Shown piece after piece: positions 21,929 to 30,096 of a stretch of 34,817 bases of DNA. A program made the position numbers and the translations under genes. The stretch's first letter is position 1. Each line of letters opens with the position of its first letter. The DNA lies in NCBI GenBank assembly GCA_964622275.1, contig CAZUMX010000005.1, forward strand, positions 1 to 34,817, read 5' to 3'. The DNA comes from CAYPEZ01 sp964622275 (lineage in GTDB: Bacteria; Patescibacteriota; Minisyncoccia; Phycocordibacterales; UBA6899). Below the pieces are notes generated by a model. That model saw only the letters and a list, made by a program, of their open reading frames with translations, had not been told where the DNA came from and made no database searches.

Positions 21929-21948
21929 CGTCATCGCTCGTTGCGCTC

Positions 21949-21957
21949 TGGTATACT
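21949..21957 (+). promoter_or_regulatory. Extended -10 promoter of the Kef-type gene
   Basis: TGGTATACT, hexamer ending 11 nt before ATG 21969. Confidence 0.55.
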
Positions 21958-21968
21958 AGAGGCTATCC

Positions 21969-23672
21969 ATGGATATCTTTGTTGAACTTTCGCTCATTCT
22001 CATCCTCACCACGACGATCGCTGCGCTCATGAAAGCGTTTCGTCAACCACTTGTCGTTGGGTATCTTCTCACTGGGATTATTGTAGGGCCATCGGTGTTG
22101 GATATCCTTAAGTCCTCAGATCAAATTGAACTTTTTTCAAAAATTGGTATTTCCATCCTCCTTTTCATTGTCGGTCTTTCACTCAATCCTGATACGATCA
22201 AGGAGACAGGGAAGGCTTCATTGATTACGGGCCTGGGCCAGATTATTTTCACCACCATTATGGGGTTCATTCTCATGACCCTTCTTGGGTTTGAGACTGT
22301 TCCAGCACTCTATGGAGCTATTGCACTCACGTTTTCGAGTACCATTATTGTTCTCAAACTGCTTTCAGATAAAGGAGATTTGGGGAAGCTTTATGGAAAA
22401 CTTGCGATCGGGTTTCTTCTCGTGCAAGACCTTGTTGCGACCCTCCTTTTAGTGATTGTTCCGCTTGTTGGAGCGCAAACACTTGGTGGGGGAGATCTCT
22501 CAGGTGGGCTTCTTGTCAGTTTAGCCCTCAAAGGGATCGGTGCGTGTCTCGTTCTATATGGGGTCAGTAAATTTTTGCTCCCTAAACTCTCATTCTTTTT
22601 GGCACAAAGCCAGGAACTCCTCTTCCTTTTTTCTGTTGCATGGGGTCTCGGCCTTGCTTCATTCTTTTCGTGGATTGGATTTTCCATTGAAATTGGCGCC
22701 CTTATTGCGGGCGTAACGCTTTCGGTTTCTAGCTACTCATTCGAAATTACTTCTCGCATGAGGCCACTACGAGATTTCTTCATTGTGCTCTTTTTTGTCT
22801 TGCTGGGTTCTCAGGTGGTGCTGACCGATGTGTCATCTATTGCTGTCCCAGCACTCCTACTCTCTCTCTTTGTTCTAGTCGGAAATCCTCTCATTATGTA
22901 TATGCTCATGAATCTCCTCGGGTATCGTTCACGAACCGGGTTCATGGCTGGGCTCACTGTCGCACAGATTAGCGAATTCTCGCTCATTTTGCTCTCTTTG
23001 GGTCTTTCTCTTGGGCACGTCACACAAAAGCTTGTTTCGCTTGTGACGCTTGTGGGCATGATCACCATTGCGGGGTCAACATACCTTATGCTCTACGGAG
23101 AAAAAATTTATGGGGTTCTTAAATCACTCCTTCGTTTTCTTGAAATCAACAAAAAGCCTCACAGGGAAAAGCATGGCCAAGAAAAGCCCCACGAGATGAT
23201 TATTTTTGGTTACGGCCGTGTTGGATTTGAGTTTGTGCGCACCGCCCAGAAACTCGATATGTCGTATGTGGTGGTTGATTATAATCCTGAGACGGTAGCG
23301 AATCTTCGTGGTGAAGGAGTGGCCTTCAAGTTTGGTGACGCAGAGGACGTTGAATTCCTTGAGGAAATTCAATTGAGAAAAGCTCGTATCGTTGTCTCAA
23401 CCATTCCTGATCCAAACGTGAATCTTCTTCTTGTGAACCAGTATCGTGCGGAAAATGCCGATGGCGTCATTGTAGTTGTCAGTCACAATATCGCAGAGAC
23501 CAAGAGCTTGTACCTTGAAGGAGCTTCGTATGTCGTGATGCCTCATTACCTTGGAGCAGAATACGCTTCACGCATGATCGCGGAACATGCAGATGATTTA
23601 GCAATGTTTGAAAAAGCGCGCAATCGGCAATTGGCCCAAATTGCCGCCCACGAAGAGCGGGATATTCACTAA
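21969..23672 (+). CDS. Kef/CPA2-type cation:proton antiporter with RCK (TrkA-N) domain, 567 aa
   Basis: Twelve or so TM helices fill residues 1-385 (first helix LSLILILTTTIAALMKAF, and GYLLTGIIVGPSVL as the second conserved block), with the LLVQDLVATLLL segment near residue 155 that carries the ion-site Asp. A linker leads to a RCK domain from about residue 408, with the Rossmann motif IIFGYGRVGFEFV and a VVVDYNPE acidic strand end that binds NAD(H). It exports or exchanges K+ or Na+ for protons under nucleotide control. No TrkA-C domain follows. The DUF2914 gene begins 7 nt downstream. Confidence 0.92.
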   Translation: MDIFVELSLILILTTTIAALMKAFRQPLVVGYLLTGIIVGPSVLDILKSSDQIELFSKIGISILLFIVGLSLNPDTIKETGKASLITGLGQIIFTTIMGFILMTLLGFETVPALYGAIALTFSSTIIVLKLLSDKGDLGKLYGKLAIGFLLVQDLVATLLLVIVPLVGAQTLGGGDLSGGLLVSLALKGIGACLVLYGVSKFLLPKLSFFLAQSQELLFLFSVAWGLGLASFFSWIGFSIEIGALIAGVTLSVSSYSFEITSRMRPLRDFFIVLFFVLLGSQVVLTDVSSIAVPALLLSLFVLVGNPLIMYMLMNLLGYRSRTGFMAGLTVAQISEFSLILLSLGLSLGHVTQKLVSLVTLVGMITIAGSTYLMLYGEKIYGVLKSLLRFLEINKKPHREKHGQEKPHEMIIFGYGRVGFEFVRTAQKLDMSYVVVDYNPETVANLRGEGVAFKFGDAEDVEFLEEIQLRKARIVVSTIPDPNVNLLLVNQYRAENADGVIVVVSHNIAETKSLYLEGASYVVMPHYLGAEYASRMIAEHADDLAMFEKARNRQLAQIAAHEERDIH

Positions 23673-23679
23673 TGTAAGC

Positions 23680-24723
23680 ATGACACTTCCGTGGAAACTT
23701 GAGGCGCTGGGAGAACGATATAGCCATCATGCTGCGGCAGCAATTTTTCTTCTCGGTTTCTTTTTTGATATTTTCACCCTTCCACGTATCGATCATCCTG
23801 CGGTACCGTATATTATTTTGGGGCACATGACGATTATTGGGGCAAGCATAATCCTCAACCGTATTCTCATGGAGAAAGAAAGTGAACGCTTTGACCGCAT
23901 ACAACCCATCTTTCCACTTTTAACGTCGTTTTCGTTTGGAGCACTACTAAGCTTTCTTTTCATTTATTTTGCGCGAAGTGCGGCACCTGGGGCAAGCTGG
24001 CCATTTCTTGTTCTTCTTGCAGCGATTATGGTCGGGAGTGAGGTGTTTAGAAAAAAGCTCGAAGGTCTTCGGTTTTATGTGATTCTTTACGGATTTTTAT
24101 GGGTCATGCTTTCAGTGCTTATGACCCCTACTGTCATTGGAGGTATTTCGCACCAGGTGTTTTTTGCTTCGCTCGTCGTTGGGATCCTGTGTTTTGCTCT
24201 GTATCTTTTTGTTCTATTCCTTGTCACAAATCGTGAGACTCGATACATTCTACCTAAAACTATTCTCTCTGTAGCGTTGGGAGTGTTCCTTATTGTTCTT
24301 TCGTATCTTTCACATATCATGCCGGCGATTCCTCTCGTACTCAAGGAAGGTGAAGTGTACACTCATGTCGAGAAGCTTGGTACCCAATTCATAAAAGAGG
24401 GAACGCATCGAAGGTGGTATGAAGGGCTCCTCACTCGAAGAGTGCATCAATGGACTCGTGGGACTCCGGTCTATTTCTTTAGTGCGGTTTTTGCTCCTGC
24501 TCGTGTAGAGGGGAATATTGTCCATGATTGGCAGCGGAAAGATGCTCAAGGTTCATGGGTGTCGGTTTCGCAAATCGCCTTTCCTATCTCTGGGGGAAGA
24601 GAAGAGGGGTATCGCGGATATTCATTGAAAGAAAACATCACTCCTGGTGAGTGGAGAGTGGTTGTCAGACTTTCTGATGGTCGTGTTGTTGGCCGCGTGA
24701 CATTTCTTATCGTCGAAAGATAG
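23680..24723 (+). CDS. Multi-TM protein with C-terminal DUF2914 domain, 347 aa
   Basis: Seven or so TM helices between residues about 20 and 225 precede an extracytoplasmic beta domain. The end segment VEGNIVHDWQRKDAQGSW, GYRGYSLKENITPGEWRV and VVRLSDGRVVGRVTFLI is the DUF2914 pattern, a small carbohydrate-binding-like beta sandwich of unknown role. It follows the Kef-type antiporter closely and is probably in its operon. ATG 23680 removes an N-terminal extension that only shadows the previous gene. No terminator is seen before the leuA promoter. Confidence 0.85.
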   Translation: MTLPWKLEALGERYSHHAAAAIFLLGFFFDIFTLPRIDHPAVPYIILGHMTIIGASIILNRILMEKESERFDRIQPIFPLLTSFSFGALLSFLFIYFARSAAPGASWPFLVLLAAIMVGSEVFRKKLEGLRFYVILYGFLWVMLSVLMTPTVIGGISHQVFFASLVVGILCFALYLFVLFLVTNRETRYILPKTILSVALGVFLIVLSYLSHIMPAIPLVLKEGEVYTHVEKLGTQFIKEGTHRRWYEGLLTRRVHQWTRGTPVYFFSAVFAPARVEGNIVHDWQRKDAQGSWVSVSQIAFPISGGREEGYRGYSLKENITPGEWRVVVRLSDGRVVGRVTFLIVER

Positions 24724-24736
24724 GGGGCGTTTTCCC

Positions 24737-24765
24737 TTGACCAGATATTTACGGGGTGATACAAG
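24737..24765 (+). promoter_or_regulatory. Promoter of the leucine leader/leuA unit
   Basis: TTGACC (24737-24742), 17-nt spacer, TACAAG (24760-24765) with TGA just before it (extended -10). It ends 6 nt before the leader peptide ATG, so +1 would be that codon. Confidence 0.6.
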
Positions 24766-24771
24766 AAAGAG

Positions 24772-24858
24772 ATGATTTCACAACAAGGGAACCTTCTTCT
24801 CGGACTCCTTCTCCTTAGCCACAGTGCTCGGGGCCTTGCTTGTGTCCGCAAATCCTAG
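24772..24858 (+). CDS. Leucine-rich leader peptide for leuA attenuation, 28 aa
   Basis: ATG 24772 to TAG 24856-24858 encodes a 28-residue peptide whose residues 8-15 read LLLGLLLL, seven Leu in eight codons (CTT CTT CTC GGA CTC CTT CTC CTT). This is the design of leuL-type leader peptides, where ribosome stalling at Leu codons reports leucyl-tRNA supply. It sits between a promoter and a terminator directly ahead of leuA. AAAGAG lies next to the ATG, but the promoter spacing suggests a leaderless start. Too short for ordinary gene finders. The peptide itself presumably has no function beyond being translated. Confidence 0.8.
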   Translation: MISQQGNLLLGLLLLSHSARGLACVRKS

Positions 24859-24886
24859 GAATTGTCGATAGAAGCCAGCCTCCGAG
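24827..24886 (+). promoter_or_regulatory. Predicted antiterminator of the leuA attenuator
   Basis: CTCGGGGCCTTGCT (24827-24840) can pair with the first arm of the terminator region (24873-24886): 12 of 14 positions pair, one as G-U. This pairing excludes the terminator hairpin. The leader stop codon lies in the loop between the arms, so a ribosome finishing the peptide would hinder it, whereas stalling at the Leu codons leaves it free to form. Confidence 0.65.
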
Positions 24887-24907
24887 ACTCGGGGGCTGGT
24901 TTTTTTG
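24873..24907 (+). terminator. Attenuator terminator upstream of leuA
   Basis: CCAGCCTCCG/CGGGGGCTGG (24875-24884 with 24890-24899), one T-G pair, 5-nt loop, extended by two pairs, then a run of seven or more Ts. It lies 35 nt before the leuA ATG and after the leader stop. Confidence 0.85.
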
Positions 24908-24941
24908 TTCTTTCACATTGATAGCAATTGAGGAAAGTTCC

Positions 24942-26588
24942 ATGCTTAGTGATCCAGCCAAGAAATATGGCATACATGTTCCATTTCTGTTATCTGAGCC
25001 AAAGTGGGTGAAGGTACCTGAACCCAAGATACCAACTTTTTGCTCTATTGACCTTCGGGATGGGAACCAGTCGCTCAACGATCCAATGGGTCCACTCCAG
25101 AAGATTGCATACTTTCATCTTCTGACCCGTGTTGGTTTCAAGGAAATTGAAGTCGGTTTTCCAAATTCTGATGCATTGGAGCGAGAATGCTTCCGCATGC
25201 TCATTGAAGGGGGACATATCCCCGACGATGTTGCCATTCAGGCACTCGCAAGAAGTCGTGATGACGATATGGAGGTGACATTCAGAACGCTTTCTGGCGC
25301 CAAGAAGGCCATCTATCATTTCTACCTTGCGACAGCTCCTTTCATGCGGGAGCGTGTCCTACAGATGTCGACGGAAGAACAGGTGCTTCGCGCAGAATAC
25401 TTTGCGACACAATTCCTTCGATATCGGGATCGCTACACGGAAACAGAGTGGACTCCAGAGTTCTCTCCAGAGATGTTTACCCAGACCGAACCTGATCATG
25501 CGCTTCTGGTGGTAGAGCGAGTGGTGTCGACATTGGCGCCCCACTGTGATCGGATGATCATTAATCTTCCAGCAACTGTGGAAGTCGGAACACCGAGAGA
25601 ATATGGAAATCTCATCGAGTGGATGCATGAACGCATTCATCATCGAGAGAAGATTGTCCTTTCTGCTCATCCTCACAATGATCGTGGGACAGCGGTGGCT
25701 GCCGCAGAGTGTGCGCTTCTTGCGGGGGCAGATCGGGTCGAAGGGTGTCTCTTCGGAAACGGTGAACGCGCAGGAAATCTCGATGTCTTTAATTTGGCGA
25801 TGAACTTTTATGTACATGGACGTGATCCACGACTTGATTTCTCGGCGCTTGATGACATTGTGGATGCCTATGAAGACGCTACGGGTCTACGCGTTTCCGA
25901 GCGACATCCCTATGCTGGTGCACTTGCATTCAAATCCATGTCCGGGACACATCAAGATGCAATTCTCAAGATCATCTCGAACATGAATGATGATGGGTCG
26001 TGGCGCGGAGTCGCATACAACAATATTGATCCGCGTGATTTAGGGAGATCCTTTGAGGCTGTTGCCATCACGAGTCAGTCAGGTTCGGGCGGAGTAGGGT
26101 ACGTTCTTCGCAAGAAGACCGGCATTACTTTTCCTAAAGGATTGCTTCGTGAGTTTTCTGCCCGTGTTCAAGAGTACATTCGGGTGGCTGGTGGCGGTGA
26201 TCACACTGAAAGCATCTGGCCACTTTTTGTGAAGGAGTACCTAGAACAGGCACATGCGAGCATCATGCTTGAGGCATATCAATCCTCCGTCATTGATCAG
26301 GCATGTACTGTTGTAGGGAAAGTTCGTAAGAATGGACAAGGGTACAGACTCGAGGGTTCAGGTGGTGGTCATGTGGATGCCTTTGTGCAAGGGCTCCGGA
26401 AAATTGTGGGAGACTTTGATGTAAAGACCTACGAGGAGCATGCTCTTTCGTCTGGTGCTGGTGCTGATGCACTTGCGCTCATCGAGCTCCTCAAAGATGG
26501 GCAAGTTGTGTACGGTGTCGGTGTATCACAGGATACACTTGAGGCATCTTTTCGTGCGATTCTTTCTGCGCTCAACAGGGCAGGGTAA
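24942..26588 (+). CDS. leuA: 2-isopropylmalate synthase
   Basis: Condenses acetyl-CoA with 2-oxoisovalerate, the first step committed to leucine. SIDLRDGNQSLNDPM near residue 35 holds the metal-binding Asp and catalytic Arg, LSAHPHNDRGTA near 240 the HxH metal ligands, and LFGNGERAGNLD near 270 the family GNGER box. A C-terminal LeuA dimer-type domain (from about SVIDQACTVVGKVRKNG) ends with SSGAGADALALIELL, so leucine feedback is plausible. At 548 aa it belongs to the longer LeuA2/fungal-actinobacterial type. The ATG has GAGGAAAG upstream. No leuB, leuC or leuD is in the window. An intrinsic terminator follows. Confidence 0.95.
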   Translation: MLSDPAKKYGIHVPFLLSEPKWVKVPEPKIPTFCSIDLRDGNQSLNDPMGPLQKIAYFHLLTRVGFKEIEVGFPNSDALERECFRMLIEGGHIPDDVAIQALARSRDDDMEVTFRTLSGAKKAIYHFYLATAPFMRERVLQMSTEEQVLRAEYFATQFLRYRDRYTETEWTPEFSPEMFTQTEPDHALLVVERVVSTLAPHCDRMIINLPATVEVGTPREYGNLIEWMHERIHHREKIVLSAHPHNDRGTAVAAAECALLAGADRVEGCLFGNGERAGNLDVFNLAMNFYVHGRDPRLDFSALDDIVDAYEDATGLRVSERHPYAGALAFKSMSGTHQDAILKIISNMNDDGSWRGVAYNNIDPRDLGRSFEAVAITSQSGSGGVGYVLRKKTGITFPKGLLREFSARVQEYIRVAGGGDHTESIWPLFVKEYLEQAHASIMLEAYQSSVIDQACTVVGKVRKNGQGYRLEGSGGGHVDAFVQGLRKIVGDFDVKTYEEHALSSGAGADALALIELLKDGQVVYGVGVSQDTLEASFRAILSALNRAG

Positions 26589-26596
26589 TCGTCACA

Positions 26597-26628
26597 AAAA
26601 CCCGCGAGAGTGTTCTCGCGGGTTTTTT
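26597..26628 (+). terminator. Intrinsic terminator of leuA
   Basis: AAAACCCGCGAGA/TCTCGCGGGTTTT with a short loop and a six-T tail. It may also serve the converging Excalibur gene. Confidence 0.92.
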
Positions 26629-26638
26629 CTTTGAACCA

Positions 26639-27073
26639 TTATTGTGCAGGAAGTGCTTCGCACACAAGGCCGTCTTTGTCTCCATCAAGCCTGAAGATGT
26701 CCATGTTCTTCCCAAGCTCTTTGCAGCGGTTATAGACCTGCATTGCCTCCTTCTGGTTTTTGAAATCAGAACAATTATAGTCCATTTTTTCGGCATTACA
26801 GAACCCATCAACATTGATGAGGTTTCCTGTTGTTTGATCACGTTCAATTTTTGATGCGGCAAAACTTTTGGTCTCAATGAGTTTTCCAACATCATAGTCG
26901 TTGTTCGTTGCTTCCATGCCAAATGCACCTAGGAGAAGTGCAGCAACAACCCCAAGGATAATTTTTGCGGTCCCGTTTTTGACTGTAAAGAATAAAATGC
27001 CCACGACCACAATAAGTGCACCGATAATCCAAAGACGGGCCTTCTTTGAACTTCGAAGTTCTTGCATGTTCAT
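26639..27073 (-). CDS. Membrane protein with Excalibur calcium-binding domain, 144 aa
   Basis: Two TM helices near the N-terminus (about 14-31 and 36-54) are followed by a linker and a C-terminal Excalibur domain from about residue 95: YNCSDFKNQKEAMQVYNRC, then RLDGDKDGLVCEALP with the DxDxDGxxCE calcium loop and paired Cys. Excalibur domains occur on surface proteins of Gram-positive and CPR cells and in nucleases. ATG 27073 lies exactly 6 nt after an extended -10; TTG 27079 and ATG 27067 are alternatives. No nuclease domain is attached. Confidence 0.88.
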   Translation of the reverse strand: MNMQELRSSKKARLWIIGALIVVVGILFFTVKNGTAKIILGVVAALLLGAFGMEATNNDYDVGKLIETKSFAASKIERDQTTGNLINVDGFCNAEKMDYNCSDFKNQKEAMQVYNRCKELGKNMDIFRLDGDKDGLVCEALPAQ

Positions 27074-27079
27074 AAACAA

Positions 27080-27088
27080 AGTATAACA
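27080..27088 (-). promoter_or_regulatory. Extended -10 promoter of the Excalibur gene
   Basis: TGTTATACT on the minus strand, ending 6 nt before ATG 27073. Confidence 0.6.
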
Positions 27089-27149
27089 GGATGCCTCAGT
27101 GTGTGAGAAGGAAGGATGGATAGCTGTGCATAGGCCACGTATCCCTTCG

Positions 27150-27158
27150 TGCTACTAT
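27150..27158 (+). promoter_or_regulatory. Extended -10 promoter of the NDH-2 gene
   Basis: TGCTACTAT, hexamer ending 8 nt before ATG 27167. The same hexamer, also with TGn, is used at 7943-7948. Confidence 0.5.
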
Positions 27159-27166
27159 TTGGCAAT

Positions 27167-28393
27167 ATGGAAACACGCATTGTCATCGTAGGGGGAGGAT
27201 TTCTTGGTATCGCAGCAGCACTTCGCCTTGCGCACAAGAAGATCCCAAAGACAAAAATCACCCTTGTCTCAGACCGTCCCCATTTTGAGTATCATGGGGC
27301 GCTCTATCGACTCGCCATGGGAGGGTCGCCAATAGAGATCTGTATTCCACTCCGAGAAGTATTTCAGGGTCTTGATGTTGATGTTGTCGAAGATCGAATC
27401 ACGACTCTCAATGAAGAACATAAGTTGGTTGGTGGTGAGAGTGGGTCACGATATCGATACGATCACCTTGTTCTTGCGTTGGGGGCTGAGACAAACTATT
27501 TTGGCATCCCGGGACTGAAGGAGCATGCCTTTGGGATGAAAACTATTGTTGAGGCACTTCAGCTCAATAGACATATTCAGCAAACGCTCTCGACGTGTTC
27601 AAGTCTGGATAAGGACGATCAAGCATGTGCTGCTAATTTTGTCGTCGTCGGTGGAGGACCAACAGGGATGGAGGTCGCCGGGGATCTTATTATCTATGCT
27701 CGCAATCTCGCTGCTCAGCAGGGAATGGATCCTCACATGGTGAACGTAGAGCTTATTGAAGGCGCACCTCGCGTTCTCCCACAGTTTCCTGAACACTTTT
27801 CTCGCCGCATTGAGCACCATCTTCGCGGACTTGGCGTGAATATTTTTACCAACCGTACTATTGAAAAGGAGGAAGTCGAGTCCGTGTATCTCAAGGATAT
27901 GCAGCTGAAGACAAAAACAGTTATTTGGACTGCGGGAGTTCAGGCGAACCATCTTTTTAAAGAGTGGGGGTTTCCCGTTGATGCTCGTGGGCGTGTCGAG
28001 GTTGATGCACAGTTTCAAGCAAAAGGGAAAACCAATGTATATCTTGGTGGAGATGCGGCAAGTAATGTGCAGTACTGGGGAATGGCACAAACAGCCCATG
28101 CACATGGAGAGTTTGTTGCAGATGTGATTGCTGCAAAAATCCAGCAACGCCGGATTCCGACGTTTGTCGCAAAGCCCCCAATCTATGCTATTCCTTCAGG
28201 AGAGCGATGGGCAGGCGTCATGTGGGGAAAGATTGTTGCTTATGGGAAATTAGGATGGTTCCTTCGACGCCTTGTTGATTTTGTTGTTTTCAATTGGATG
28301 CTTCCACCCACAAAAGCTTGGGCGCTTTTGCGAACAGGAAAATCGATCTGCGATACGTGCAGCGTCTGCTCGGTTGAGCCTGTAAAAAAATAA
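27167..28393 (+). CDS. Type II NADH dehydrogenase-like FAD oxidoreductase, 408 aa
   Basis: FAD motif IVIVGGGFLGIAAALRLA at residues 5-22, NADH motif FVVVGGGPTGMEVAGDL near 160, and NVYLGGDAASNVQ near 288 mark the NDH-2 family, which passes electrons from NADH to quinone at the inner face of the membrane. The C-terminal GKLGWFLRRLVDFVVFNWML would be the membrane-associating amphipathic helix. Unusually the tail ends in CDTCSVCS (CxxCxxC) at 395-402, which could bind metal or form a disulfide. No quinone-reducing partner or terminal oxidase is nearby. ATG 27167 fits the promoter spacing. Confidence 0.87.
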   Translation: METRIVIVGGGFLGIAAALRLAHKKIPKTKITLVSDRPHFEYHGALYRLAMGGSPIEICIPLREVFQGLDVDVVEDRITTLNEEHKLVGGESGSRYRYDHLVLALGAETNYFGIPGLKEHAFGMKTIVEALQLNRHIQQTLSTCSSLDKDDQACAANFVVVGGGPTGMEVAGDLIIYARNLAAQQGMDPHMVNVELIEGAPRVLPQFPEHFSRRIEHHLRGLGVNIFTNRTIEKEEVESVYLKDMQLKTKTVIWTAGVQANHLFKEWGFPVDARGRVEVDAQFQAKGKTNVYLGGDAASNVQYWGMAQTAHAHGEFVADVIAAKIQQRRIPTFVAKPPIYAIPSGERWAGVMWGKIVAYGKLGWFLRRLVDFVVFNWMLPPTKAWALLRTGKSICDTCSVCSVEPVKK

Positions 28394-29467
28394 CTATCGC
28401 GCAAATGTGCTGTAGTAATTAGTGACGGTTGCTTCGCAAGAAGCACTTTCTCCTTTTTCAAGAAGGGCACAGAATCCACGAGCTTCTTTGTCGCTGTGAA
28501 AGTATGATACGAAATCCTTCACTGCACCAATGATGCAGTTGTGGTAGAGCAGTGCTGTGGGGGCATAGTCACAGCGCCTCTTTGTTTCTGTGGCATTTGA
28601 CACAGTGCTCCCTGAGGCATCACGCCCGAGAGATTGGGCACAGACTTCGTCATAAGGTGACGGAACATCTTTGCAGCGACGAAATCCGTCCACAAAATCA
28701 TAACCATTTTTCTTAAGCACATAAGATGTTTGCATCAGATAACACTGATACTTGTACTTTTCATCGACGGCGGTGCATGGATAGAGCAGATCGTCGTCCT
28801 TGAGATAGTTGGTCTTATGATTCCTCCAATCTGTCATGACATTTTCCATATAGACTCCTCCATAACACGAACTTCGTTCCCAGTCGCCATTTAGGAGATC
28901 ACAAATATTTAGTGAATCAAAGAGTTCGTTACGTGTCATGGACATGACTCCGTGCCCAAGACCATGCACGCAATTGTAATAATCAAAGGAGTACCGTTCT
29001 TTGCCAGGCATCTCCGCACAAAAATCATTGATATGTTCTTTGATATATGCACTTCCTTTTGTGCTTACAGCACGCTCTACGACTCCATGATAGTAGCCAC
29101 TCCAACAAAAACTATCACCGTCTATGAACGCCTCTCCGATGGATCCTTTTTGGTCATATGCCGTATTGCCGATGACGTGAGATAATTGGTGGCACTGACT
29201 TTGAACGAAGGTGCTCGTCGCATACGTACGTATGATGTCTTTGAGTGCGATGGGGGCTCCCGCAATTGTTGTGAGCGATTCATAGTATGCTTTATAGCAT
29301 TGGAAATCTCCCGCTGACGCTCCAACACACCAGGGAGAAACTGTGGGAGTGGGGGCTTTGGAGATCGAAAGGGGATGGTCTGCGATATAGAGCCACAGGA
29401 GGAAAAAAAGCCCCCCGAGAATCATCAGGTGCATCTTTCGATCACGAAGAAGCTCGCGTCCCAGCAT
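28394..29467 (-). CDS. Membrane-anchored Cys/His-rich conserved protein of unknown function, 357 aa
   Basis: A signal anchor at about 14-29 precedes a large extracytoplasmic domain with many cysteines and fixed His motifs: CHQLSH (92-97), CWSGYYHGVVE (121-131), CVHGLGHGVM (166-175) and SCYGGVYMEN (200-209). Five or six His in these blocks look like a metal or cofactor site held by disulfides. I recall relatives in CPR bacteria and Thaumarchaeota without function. ATG 29467 is chosen because an extended -10 (TGGTAGAAT) ends 6 nt before it; ATG 29473 would touch the box. Its stop directly abuts the NDH-2 stop. Confidence 0.75.
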   Translation of the reverse strand: MLGRELLRDRKMHLMILGGLFFLLWLYIADHPLSISKAPTPTVSPWCVGASAGDFQCYKAYYESLTTIAGAPIALKDIIRTYATSTFVQSQCHQLSHVIGNTAYDQKGSIGEAFIDGDSFCWSGYYHGVVERAVSTKGSAYIKEHINDFCAEMPGKERYSFDYYNCVHGLGHGVMSMTRNELFDSLNICDLLNGDWERSSCYGGVYMENVMTDWRNHKTNYLKDDDLLYPCTAVDEKYKYQCYLMQTSYVLKKNGYDFVDGFRRCKDVPSPYDEVCAQSLGRDASGSTVSNATETKRRCDYAPTALLYHNCIIGAVKDFVSYFHSDKEARGFCALLEKGESASCEATVTNYYSTFAR

Positions 29468-29473
29468 GGCCAT

Positions 29474-29482
29474 ATTCTACCA
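29474..29482 (-). promoter_or_regulatory. Extended -10 promoter of the Cys/His-rich gene
   Basis: TGGTAGAAT on the minus strand, ending 6 nt before ATG 29467. Confidence 0.55.
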
Positions 29483-29521
29483 TGTGTTTGTAACGCTTTT
29501 GGCAAAGCGAGACATTATCGG

Positions 29522-29527
29522 TATAGT
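29522..29527 (+). promoter_or_regulatory. -10 box (TATAGT) of the sigma factor operon
   Basis: TATAGT ends 11 nt before ATG 29539; AGGGAAGG lies between and may act as a weak ribosome site. Confidence 0.45.
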
Positions 29528-29538
29528 GCAGGGAAGGT

Positions 29539-30096
29539 ATGACAGAGCGTACACTTGCCCCCGTCGTTGAAGAAGCGAAGGGAGGAAGCCAAGAAGCATT
29601 TCGCCGTATCTTCGACATTCTGCATGGGCGGCTCTTTTCATATGCACGAGGTCATACAAAGGACAAGGCATCCGCACAGGATGTCGTCCAAGAGACCATG
29701 ATTGGGATCTGGGAGGCGCTTCCGACTTTTGAATATCGTTCCGATGAATCATTCTATGCGTTTGCGTTCATGATTTTAAAGCGCGGGTTGATGAGAGTGT
29801 ACGGAAAAGCTGCAAAGTCTCCAACATCACTCGATGCTATTTTGGAAGAGCTCGGTGACCGAGTGTTGCCAAAGGAGTCCCCAGAGTATGAAGATTACCG
29901 GACGCTGACAAAAGTTTTGGATACTATTTCTGAAGGTTCACGAGATGTCATTATGCTCCGATATTGGTCAGAGATGTCATTTGCTGAAGTCGCAGAAACT
30001 CTTGGGATTAATGAATCGGCAGCAAAGGTAAGACACCATCGTGCAATGAATGAACTGCGAGAAACCCTTTCACAGTATGGATATGGAAAAGATTGA
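29539..30096 (+). CDS. ECF-type sigma-70 family RNA polymerase sigma factor, 185 aa
   Basis: Region 2 spans about 20-85 (RLFSYARGHTKDKASAQDVV with the QDVVQETM core, then FAFMILKRGLMRVYG for -10 melting). Region 4 spans about 125-175 (VIMLRYWSEMSFAEVAETLG and ESAAKVRHHRAMNEL) as a helix-turn-helix for -35 recognition. The size is that of ECF factors. The next gene, overlapping by 20 nt, encodes a membrane DUF5667 protein that is its probable anti-sigma factor. Confidence 0.92.
   Translation: MTERTLAPVVEEAKGGSQEAFRRIFDILHGRLFSYARGHTKDKASAQDVVQETMIGIWEALPTFEYRSDESFYAFAFMILKRGLMRVYGKAAKSPTSLDAILEELGDRVLPKESPEYEDYRTLTKVLDTISEGSRDVIMLRYWSEMSFAEVAETLGINESAAKVRHHRAMNELRETLSQYGYGKD

Noticed and set aside
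24840..24941. Longer N-terminal version of LeuA
   Set aside because: It would run through the attenuator terminator and adds no family sequence; ATG 24942 has a good ribosome site.
24766..24941. T-box riboswitch ahead of leuA
   Set aside because: No T-box consensus or specifier-loop layout is visible, and the Leu-codon leader peptide explains the arrangement better.
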